Shown here in pieces: positions 58,004-64,000 of a DNA stretch of 64,000 nt. The stretch's first letter is position 1. Each line of letters begins with the position of its first letter. The position numbers and the translations under genes are program-made. Source of the DNA: Sterolibacterium denitrificans (GTDB lineage Bacteria > Pseudomonadota > Gammaproteobacteria > Burkholderiales > Rhodocyclaceae). The stretch spans positions 372,001 to 436,000 of the forward strand of contig NZ_LT837803.1 in assembly GCF_900174485.1 (NCBI RefSeq), read 5' to 3'. The notes under the pieces are model-generated. The model was not told the DNA's origin and searched no databases. It saw only the letters and a program-made list of their open reading frames with translations.

Positions 58004-59467
58004 TCAGCCTTTCAGCGTCTGCATCAGTACATGCACGTCATTGCCGAGACGTGCTTCCTTGCTGCGCAAGTCGTTGATTGTACGATAGGCGTGCAGCACG
58101 GTCGTGTGGTCGCGGCCGCCGAAGGCCTCGCCGATCTCGGGCAGGCTGTGATGCGTCAGCTCGCGCGCCAGCCACATGGCGACCTGGCGCGGCCGGGCGA
58201 TGGCGCGGCTGCGCTTCTTCGAGTGCATCTCGGTGACCTTGAGCTTGTAGTAGTCGGCGACGGTTTTTTGGATCAGATCCAGGGTGAGCTGGCGGTTGGT
58301 GGCGCCGAAGATGTCCTTCAGGGCTTCCTTGGCGACATCCATGTTCACTTCCTTGCCATTGAAATTGACGTAGGCAAGGACCCGGTTGAGCGCGCCTTCG
58401 AGCTCGCGGACGTTGGAGCGCAGATTCTTGGCGATCAGGAAGGCGACGTCATCGCCGAGATTGATTTTCGCGGCTTCGGCTTTTTTCTTCAGAATGGCGA
58501 CGCGCATTTCCGGCTCGGGGGGCTCGATTTGCACCGTCAGGCCCCAGTCGAAGCGCGAAACAAGGCGTTCTTCGAGGCCGGCGATATCCTTCGGGTAAGT
58601 GTCGCAGGTGATGACGATTTGCTTCTTGGCCTCGACCAGGGCATTGAAGGCGTAGAAAAACTCTTCCTGGGTGCGGTTCTTGTTGTTGAAGAACTGGATG
58701 TCGTCGATCAGCAGCAGGTCGAGCGAGCGGTAATAGCGCTTGAAGACATCGAAGGATTTCTGCTGGTAGGCGCGCACCACATCGGCGAAGTAGTCCTCGG
58801 CGTGGACGTAGCGGATCACCATGCTGGGATTGCGTTTCCACACTTCGTTGCCCAGGGCATGCACCAGGTGGGTCTTGCCCAGGCCTACGCCGCCGTAGAT
58901 GAACAGCGGGTTGTAGGAATTGCCGGGATTCTGCGCGACCTGCTGGGCGGCGGCGCGGGCAAGATCGTTGGCGCGGCCGGTGACGAGGTTGTCGAAGGTG
59001 AAATTCGGGTTGAGGCGCGATTTTTCGTAGGCGCTGTTTTCGCTGCGGGTGTTGTCGAGCGTGCTGGCCACGCCGGGGGGCGCAAGGTTGATCGCCGGCG
59101 GGGTGAGCAGGGTAGCGAGCGGACCCGAACCCGAATTCGTTTCGTTGCCCGTGCCTGCGGCATTCGTTGCCGGCAGGGAAGATGCGCCGGACGAAGGGTC
59201 GACGTCGACCACTCCCAGACTGATGCTGACGGGGGTCTGAAAATAATCGCGGCTCAGGGCCTGTATCTGGCCGAGATAACGTTCGCGCACCCATTTCATG
59301 ATGAAGAGGTTGGGAGCGATCAGTTGCAGTTCGGCGGGTGCGTCTGCCGTGCTATCGAGACCGGCGCCGTTGCCTTCGAGACGCAGGGGGCGGATCCAGG
59401 TGTTGTACTGTTGTGCCGGCAGTTCTTTTTCGAACCGGCCCAGACATGCCGTCCAGAATTCGTTCAT
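58004..59467 (-). CDS. dnaA: Chromosomal replication initiator protein DnaA
   Basis: A 487-residue DnaA. Domain I: MNEFWTACLGRFEKELPAQQ. A Ser/Gly/Pro-rich linker (domain II) runs from about 95 to 165. The domain III AAA+ core has the Walker A GGVGLGKTHLVHAL and Walker B LLLIDDIQF. The domain IV DNA-binding signature is GGRDHTTVLHAYRTI. The start at 59467 is chosen because family proteins begin with MNEFW; upstream ATGs at 59512 and 59587 add unrelated residues. It binds the boxes in the 57724-58003 gap and, probably, the box at 59609 to regulate itself. Confidence 0.97.
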   Translation of the reverse strand: MNEFWTACLGRFEKELPAQQYNTWIRPLRLEGNGAGLDSTADAPAELQLIAPNLFIMKWVRERYLGQIQALSRDYFQTPVSISLGVVDVDPSSGASSLPATNAAGTGNETNSGSGPLATLLTPPAINLAPPGVASTLDNTRSENSAYEKSRLNPNFTFDNLVTGRANDLARAAAQQVAQNPGNSYNPLFIYGGVGLGKTHLVHALGNEVWKRNPSMVIRYVHAEDYFADVVRAYQQKSFDVFKRYYRSLDLLLIDDIQFFNNKNRTQEEFFYAFNALVEAKKQIVITCDTYPKDIAGLEERLVSRFDWGLTVQIEPPEPEMRVAILKKKAEAAKINLGDDVAFLIAKNLRSNVRELEGALNRVLAYVNFNGKEVNMDVAKEALKDIFGATNRQLTLDLIQKTVADYYKLKVTEMHSKKRSRAIARPRQVAMWLARELTHHSLPEIGEAFGGRDHTTVLHAYRTINDLRSKEARLGNDVHVLMQTLKG

Positions 59468-59608
59468 TGATACCAAGGGAATCTGCTCGTATCCGTGAAG
59501 ACGATCAAGCATGGTGATCGCCGTGTTTTTATTAGTGAACCGCGCAAGATCGGAATATCGGCGGCGCACCCTCCTTGAACCGGGCATTCTACGCCGTTTC
59601 GAGGAGAG

Positions 59609-59617
59609 TTATCCACA
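59609..59617 (+). promoter_or_regulatory. DnaA box in the dnaA-rpmH divergent region
   Basis: A consensus TTATCCACA lies between the dnaA start and the rpmH promoter, about 140 bases from dnaA, a common place for autoregulation. Confidence 0.75.
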
Positions 59618-59638
59618 GCCCGGCAGTAAAAATAGCAC

Positions 59639-59667
59639 TTGACAAAATAACGTCGAAAAGATGTAAT
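59639..59667 (+). promoter_or_regulatory. rpmH promoter
   Basis: TTGACA (59639-59644), 17-base spacer, TGTAAT (59662-59667): a near-consensus sigma70 promoter 30 bases before rpmH, driving the rpmH-rnpA-yidD-yidC-mnmE run. Confidence 0.85.
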
Positions 59668-59696
59668 CGAGGGTTCTTTTTTAGAGGAATAAAGTC

Positions 59697-59831
59697 ATGA
59701 AACGCACTTATCAGCCTTCGGTTGTGCGTCGCAAGCGTACCCACGGTTTTCTCGTACGCATGCGCACACGCGGTGGCCGCGCCGTGATCCGCGCCCGTCG
59801 CGCCAAGGGCCGTAGCCGACTGGCTGCCTGA
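59697..59831 (+). CDS. rpmH: 50S ribosomal protein L34
   Basis: A 44-residue, strongly basic protein, [20 protein letters not shown] to [10 protein letters not shown], the invariant L34 sequence type. The ATG at 59697 follows AGAGGAAT. It is a component of the large ribosomal subunit and the first gene of the conserved rpmH-rnpA-yidD-yidC-mnmE string. Confidence 0.98.
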   Translation: MKRTYQPSVVRRKRTHGFLVRMRTRGGRAVIRARRAKGRSRLAA

Positions 59832-59931
59832 GACGGCAAGCGGTGCCGGCGTGCGGCATGTGGCGTGCTGCGTGCTGCATGGACTGTGACCGATGCGGGT
59901 GCATCGGTCCAACAAGAAAAACGGAAGCGGC

Positions 59932-60351
59932 ATGGATGTCCTGAATCCGGAAAACCTGGATTTCAGCTTTCCCGACAAGCGCAGATTGCATGCCGCCGCC
60001 GAGTTTTCACAGGTGTTTGCCGCACGACGGGTCTTGCGCGGGAGTTTTTTCAACCTGCATTACCTGGCCGTCCGGCCAACGGCGCTGCCAGCCGGTATCG
60101 GTGCGCGGATTGGCCTGGTCGTTGCCAAGAAGCTGGCGCGCCGCGCCGTGCAGCGCAATCTTCTGAAGCGCCTGGCGCGCGAGGCTTTTCGCCATGCGCA
60201 TGGCGGCCTGCCCCCGTACGATCTGGTATTGCGCCTGTCCAGGCCGGTGGCGGGTAGTCTGCAAGCCGAAACACGGCATGCCTGGCGTGCCGATATCGAT
60301 CAGTTGCTGGGGCGGCTTGCCGGCCTGGCGCAGCGTCAGGGTCAGAATTAA
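59932..60351 (+). CDS. rnpA: Ribonuclease P protein component
   Basis: A 139-residue RnpA, of usual size. The RNR motif [19 protein letters not shown] binds the RNA subunit. The start at 59932 follows GGAA; an upstream ATG at 59893 would add unrelated residues. With the rnpB RNA it removes tRNA 5' leaders. The stop shares bases with yidD (TAATG). Confidence 0.95.
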   Translation: MDVLNPENLDFSFPDKRRLHAAAEFSQVFAARRVLRGSFFNLHYLAVRPTALPAGIGARIGLVVAKKLARRAVQRNLLKRLAREAFRHAHGGLPPYDLVLRLSRPVAGSLQAETRHAWRADIDQLLGRLAGLAQRQGQN

Positions 60352-60584
60352 TGCCTGCAGCGATGAAGACATTGATGGTTTATCCACTGCTTGGCCTGGT
60401 TCGCTGCTACCGGTATTTCATCAGTCCCTTTTTGGGACGCAGTTGCCGCTTTTATCCAAGTTGTTCCGAATATGCCGACGAGGCCTTGCAGCGCCATGGC
60501 GCATGGCGTGGCACATGGCTGGCCCTGCGCCGCGTGTCTCGTTGCCATCCCTGGCATCCGGGCGGTTTCGATCCGGTTCCCTAG
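60351..60584 (+). CDS. yidD: Membrane protein insertion efficiency factor YidD
   Basis: A 77-residue protein with the YidD core [31 protein letters not shown] and [13 protein letters not shown], and the family's Cys residues. It is coupled to rnpA by TAATG; an internal ATG at 60363 is also possible. It assists YidC-dependent insertion; the exact mechanism is not settled in the family. Confidence 0.95.
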   Translation: MPAAMKTLMVYPLLGLVRCYRYFISPFLGRSCRFYPSCSEYADEALQRHGAWRGTWLALRRVSRCHPWHPGGFDPVP

Positions 60585-60601
60585 TTGAAAGATAGTCGCC
60601 G

Positions 60602-62320
60602 ATGGATACCCAACGTCTGATTCTCCTGGTGGTGTTTTCCTTTTCCCTGATCATGCTCTGGGAAGCATGGCAGAAACAGGAACAGCCCGTGGTTGCCTCC
60701 GCGCCTGCGGCGGTTGCGGCACATTCGGCGGCCGCGAATGCCGTACCGGCACCGGTGGCCAGCGCGGCGAGCGCCGCGCCCGCGCCGATGGATGCGGCGA
60801 CAGCGGTTCCGGGAACGGCGGCCGTGGCTGCTGCTGCGGGCGAAGCGTCGGTGCAGGTTGCCCGGCAGGTCATCAAGACCGATCTGTTCATCGCTGAAAT
60901 TTCCGCCCAGGGTGGCGATCTGACGCGGCTGGAACTGGTCAGGCATCACGCGACCAAGGACAAGGACAAGAACTTCGTGTTGTTCGACAACGGCGAAATG
61001 CATTTGTACCAGGCGCAAAGCGGGCTGATCGATGCGGGCGCGAATGCTGCAAATGGCGCGGGATTGCCGAATCACAAGACGCTTTATGCGTTTGCGCCCG
61101 GCAGTTTCGAGCTGGAGGATGGCAGGAATGAGCTGAGCGTTCGTTTGCTGGCGCCGGAAGTCGATGGCGTGCGCACGAGCAAGATCTATACTTTCCATCG
61201 AAACAGCTATCTCATTGATATAACGTATGAAATCGAGAATGGCGGGGCCGCGCAACTGACGCCGACGGCGTATTTCCATACCTTGCGCGATGGCAAGCCG
61301 GGCGAGGCCAGCACCAGCGGTGCTTTCGGCGTCAGTGTGTTCACCGGACCGGCGCTGTATACGAACGAGGGAAAGTACCAGAAGGTCGGTTTCGAGGATA
61401 TTGCCAAGGGCAAGGCCAAGTACGTGCAACAGGCCGACAACGGCTGGATCGCCATGGTGCAGCATTATTTCGTCTCGGCCTGGCTGCCCCAGAGCAGCAA
61501 CGAGCGCGAGTTCTACATGGAAAAGCTTGACGGGGACCTGTATCGCGCCGGTCTGAAAATGCCCCTGGCAGGCATTGCGCCGGGCAACACGGGCAAGGTC
61601 GCCGTTTCGCTCTACGCCGGGCCGCAGGAGCAGGACAAGCTGGCGAAGATCGCGCCGGGGCTGGATCTGGTCGTCGATTATGGCTGGCTGACGGTGATTG
61701 CCGCGCCACTGTTCTGGGTGCTGGAGTTGTGCCACAAGTTGGTCGGCAACTGGGGTTGGGCGATCATCATCCTGACGGTGCTGCTCAAGCTCGTGTTCTA
61801 TCCGCTGTCGGCAACGAGTTACAAGTCGATGGCCAAAATGAAGCTGGTGGCGCCGAAGCTGACCAAGCTCAAGGAAACCTTCGGCGATGACCGGGCGCGT
61901 CTGAACCAGGAAATGATGGAGCTGTACAAGCGTGAGAAAATCAACCCGCTGGGCGGTTGTCTGCCGATCCTGATCCAGATTCCGGTGTTCATCGCCCTTT
62001 ACTGGGTGCTGCTGGGTTCGGTGGAAATGCGCTATGCGCCGTTCATCGGCTATATCCAGGATCTTTCGGCGAAGGATCCCTATTTCATCCTGCCCATCAT
62101 CATGGGCGTGACGATGGTGCTGCAGACCCGGCTCAATCCGCCGCCGCCCGATCCGATCCAGGCCAAGGTGATCATGTTCCTGCCCATCGTGTTTACCGGC
62201 ATGTTCCTGTTCTTTCCCTCCGGTCTGGTGCTGTACTGGATCGTGAATAACATCCTGTCGATTGCCCAGCAGTGGCAGATCAACCGCGTCATCGAGGGTT
62301 CCGGCAAGAAGGCTGCCTGA
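60602..62320 (+). CDS. yidC: Membrane protein insertase YidC
   Basis: A 572-residue Gram-negative-type YidC. The N-terminal helix is [18 protein letters not shown]. An Ala/Pro-rich linker follows, then a large periplasmic P1 beta-domain (about 90-350). The conserved five-helix insertase core ([52 protein letters not shown]) is complete, with the hydrophilic-groove Arg nearby. It inserts and folds inner-membrane proteins with or without SecYEG. A basic C-terminal tail (GSGKKAA) is short, as in relatives. Confidence 0.97.
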   Translation: MDTQRLILLVVFSFSLIMLWEAWQKQEQPVVASAPAAVAAHSAAANAVPAPVASAASAAPAPMDAATAVPGTAAVAAAAGEASVQVARQVIKTDLFIAEISAQGGDLTRLELVRHHATKDKDKNFVLFDNGEMHLYQAQSGLIDAGANAANGAGLPNHKTLYAFAPGSFELEDGRNELSVRLLAPEVDGVRTSKIYTFHRNSYLIDITYEIENGGAAQLTPTAYFHTLRDGKPGEASTSGAFGVSVFTGPALYTNEGKYQKVGFEDIAKGKAKYVQQADNGWIAMVQHYFVSAWLPQSSNEREFYMEKLDGDLYRAGLKMPLAGIAPGNTGKVAVSLYAGPQEQDKLAKIAPGLDLVVDYGWLTVIAAPLFWVLELCHKLVGNWGWAIIILTVLLKLVFYPLSATSYKSMAKMKLVAPKLTKLKETFGDDRARLNQEMMELYKREKINPLGGCLPILIQIPVFIALYWVLLGSVEMRYAPFIGYIQDLSAKDPYFILPIIMGVTMVLQTRLNPPPPDPIQAKVIMFLPIVFTGMFLFFPSGLVLYWIVNNILSIAQQWQINRVIEGSGKKAA

Positions 62321-62330
62321 TGAGGCTGGC

Positions 62331-63686
62331 GTGAACGAGGAAACCATTGCCGCCGTTGCCACCGCACCGGGGCGCGGCGGCATTGGCGTGGTGCGTGTTT
62401 CCGGGCCGCGGCTGACGGATTTTGCCCGTCGATTGTGCGGCTTGCTCCCGCTGGCGCGCCAGGCGACGCTGACCGATTTTCGCGATGGGCAGGGGCGGAC
62501 GATCGACCGCGGCATCCTGCTTTATTTTCCGGCGCCGCACTCATTCACCGGCGAGGATGTGCTCGAGCTACAGGGTCATGGCGGCCCGGTGGTGCTGCAT
62601 CTGCTGCTGCAGCGCTGCCTGGAATTGGGCGCCCGCCTGGCCGAGCCGGGCGAATTCACCCGCCGGGCTTTTCTCAACGACAAGCTCGATCTGGCCCAGG
62701 CCGAAGCGGTGGCCGATCTGATCGATGCTTCCAGCGTGCAGGCGGTGCGTTCGGCGCTGCGGTCATTGAGCGGCGAGTTCTCCCGCCAGGTACATGGAAT
62801 AGTCGATCGGCTGATCGAATTGCGCATGCTGATCGAGGCGACGCTGGATTTCCCCGATGAGGAAATCGACGCGGCAACGCTGCTGCGCGAAGCCAATGTG
62901 ATGTCGCGCCTGGAACAGTTGCGTGCCGACCTGGCCGGCATGCAGCGCCGGGCGCGGCAGGGCAGTTTGTTGCGCAGCGGTCTGCAGGTCGTGCTGGCCG
63001 GTCCGCCGAATGTCGGCAAATCCTCGTTGCTCAACCGTCTGGCCGGCGAGGAGCGCGCCATCGTGACCGAGATTGCCGGCACGACGCGCGATACCGTGCG
63101 GGAGCTGATACAGGTCGAAGGCATTCCCCTGCACATCATCGATACGGCCGGTTTGCGCGAGACCGGCGATACGATCGAAAAACTGGGCATAGAGCGCAGT
63201 TGGCAGGAAATCGAGCGGGCCGACGTGATTCTGCAGCTGGTCGATGCATGTGATGCACGTCACGGCCTTACCGCCGAGGATGTAGCGATTGCCGGTCAAT
63301 TGCCGGAGCGCGTCGAGCGCATCGTCATCCACAACAAGTGCGATCTGTCCGGAGAGCCGGCCGGTCGCAGTGAGGAAGGCGGGCAGGTGCATCTGCGGCT
63401 TTCCGCCCGCAGCGGCCAGGGAATCGAACTTTTGCACGCCGAGCTGTTGCGCGTAGCCGGCTGGCAGGAACATGGCGAAGATCTGATTCTTGCCCGCGAG
63501 CGGCACTTGCAAGCCTTGCAAGCTGCCGATAGCCATCTGGCCGAAGCGCTGATCCGGGGTGATGCGCTGGAATTCTGTGCCGAGGAACTGCGTGGCGCCC
63601 AGGAGGCGTTGGGTGAAATTACCGGCAAATTCACGGCCGACGATTTACTGGGTGCCATCTTTTCCCGTTTTTGCATCGGCAAGTAG
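62331..63686 (+). CDS. mnmE: tRNA uridine-5-carboxymethylaminomethyl modification GTPase MnmE
   Basis: A 451-residue MnmE starting with GTG at 62331 (GAGG five bases upstream). The preceding ATG at 62320 reads out of frame to an early stop. The N-terminal folate-binding part begins [20 protein letters not shown]. The inserted G domain carries [12 protein letters not shown] (G1), DTAGLRET (G3) and NKCD (G4). The C-terminus ends FCIGK with the conserved Cys. With MnmG it modifies the wobble uridine of tRNAs in the cytoplasm. Confidence 0.97.
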   Translation: MNEETIAAVATAPGRGGIGVVRVSGPRLTDFARRLCGLLPLARQATLTDFRDGQGRTIDRGILLYFPAPHSFTGEDVLELQGHGGPVVLHLLLQRCLELGARLAEPGEFTRRAFLNDKLDLAQAEAVADLIDASSVQAVRSALRSLSGEFSRQVHGIVDRLIELRMLIEATLDFPDEEIDAATLLREANVMSRLEQLRADLAGMQRRARQGSLLRSGLQVVLAGPPNVGKSSLLNRLAGEERAIVTEIAGTTRDTVRELIQVEGIPLHIIDTAGLRETGDTIEKLGIERSWQEIERADVILQLVDACDARHGLTAEDVAIAGQLPERVERIVIHNKCDLSGEPAGRSEEGGQVHLRLSARSGQGIELLHAELLRVAGWQEHGEDLILARERHLQALQAADSHLAEALIRGDALEFCAEELRGAQEALGEITGKFTADDLLGAIFSRFCIGK

Positions 63687-63700
63687 GTTTCACGTGAAAC
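63687..63700. promoter_or_regulatory. parS centromere-like site 1
   Basis: GTTTCACGTGAAAC is a perfect palindrome identical to the bacterial parS core. It lies one base after the mnmE stop and next to the origin, as expected for ParB loading. Confidence 0.93.
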
Positions 63701-63734
63701 AATGATTTGCCTGCGGTAGTTGGCGAAGCGATTT

Positions 63735-63748
63735 GTTTCACGTGAAAC
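63735..63748. promoter_or_regulatory. parS centromere-like site 2
   Basis: A second GTTTCACGTGAAAC, 48 bases from the first, within the mnmE-mnmG gap. TGTTTCACGTGAAACG keeps 15 of 16 consensus bases. Confidence 0.93.
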
Positions 63749-63759
63749 GGTTCATGTTT

Positions 63760-63788
63760 TTGCCGTTGTCGGGTGAGTGGCGTATCAT
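63760..63788 (+). promoter_or_regulatory. mnmG promoter
   Basis: TTGCCG (63760-63765), 17-base spacer, TATCAT (63783-63788), ending 33 bases before the mnmG ATG. Confidence 0.65.
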
Positions 63789-63821
63789 TGCGCCTCTTTT
63801 GTTGGACGTTCGGCGGGCCCG

Positions 63822-64000
63822 ATGCTTTTTCCCCGGAAATTTGATGTGATCGTGGTGGGTGGTGGCCATGCCGGCACGGAAGCGGCGCTGGCGGCGGCGC
63901 GTGTCGGTGCGCAGACGCTGCTGTTAACCCACAATATCGAGACGCTCGGACAGATGTCCTGCAATCCGTCGATTGGCGGTATCGGCAAGGGGCATCTGGT
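63822..64000 (+). CDS. mnmG: tRNA uridine-5-carboxymethylaminomethyl modification enzyme MnmG, 3' truncated by window edge
   Basis: The first 59 residues are visible: an FAD-binding Rossmann motif [19 protein letters not shown] and the invariant [20 protein letters not shown]. Start ATG at 63822. It works with MnmE; the parAB genes usually found after it are beyond the window. Confidence 0.96.
   Translation, partial: MLFPRKFDVIVVGGGHAGTEAALAAARVGAQTLLLTHNIETLGQMSCNPSIGGIGKGHL

Overview
The window is high-GC, tightly packed DNA from a Gram-negative bacterium, most likely a betaproteobacterium of the Rhodocyclales/Sterolibacterium-Denitratisoma type. That assignment is inferred from gene content: steroid/sterol-type acyl-CoA catabolism, two-partner secretion, LPS ligase genes, and a gyrB-dnaN-dnaA / rpmH-rnpA-yidD-yidC-mnmE-mnmG origin block. 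No rRNA is present to confirm it. The right-hand 10 kb is the chromosomal replication origin: DnaA boxes lie in the dnaN-dnaA gap and two parS sites lie before mnmG.

Layout. 1-4538: 3' part of a large secreted hemagglutinin-type (TpsA) protein with GLUG, YDG and MBG repeats. 4848-5650: TacA/TacT-like toxin-antitoxin pair. 5781-9662: two 463-residue DUF1329 exported paralogues flanking a crotonase that carries all five active-site residues of 6-oxocamphor hydrolase at a constant offset. 9846-19443: a catabolic island divided by a divergent promoter whose single palindrome supplies both -35 boxes. On the left is a nitronate-monooxygenase-family flavoprotein. On the right are an alpha-methylacyl-CoA racemase-like protein, a 3-ketosteroid dehydrogenase-like flavoprotein, two CaiB/BaiF CoA-transferases, a thiolase-fold/DUF35 pair, an unusual enoyl-CoA hydratase and an 88-residue orphan. 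19585-21682: a TonB-C-like periplasmic protein and a chemoreceptor.

21794-34960 is a contact-toxin-like two-partner secretion locus. It encodes a TpsB pore, an HlyC-type toxin-activating acyltransferase, a 2272-residue TpsA/CdiA-like effector with a C-terminal GHSRG hydrolase-like domain, and a lipoprotein that is the likely immunity factor. Downstream is a tail of displaced toxin fragments, each followed by or overlapping a small lipoprotein gene. Short segments over 99% identical to upstream parts of the locus mark recent recombination joints.

35027-38945: a small protein, a LysR regulator and a TonB-dependent receptor. 39375-42168: VapBC, then a glycosyltransferase and an O-antigen-ligase-like gene. 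42280-45021: acnA. 45289-50346: a second acyl-CoA operon (two DUF35 proteins, two thiolase-fold proteins without the classical catalytic Cys, one acyl-CoA ligase). 50547-51183: an inverted pair of ~185-bp structured repeats around REP-like units. 51505-53889: a c-di-GMP phosphodiesterase-type protein with a degenerate GGDEF. 54116-64000: origin block.

The catabolic genes fit one programme: uptake of a hydrophobic substrate (TonB receptor, DUF1329), CoA activation and transfer, stereo-inversion, ring dehydrogenation, beta-diketone hydrolysis and thiolase/aldolase-type chain shortening. The substrate being a steroid is an inference. The least explained parts are the acyltransferase-linked effector with its toxin/lipoprotein debris array, the camphor-hydrolase-like enzyme, and the paired structured repeats.
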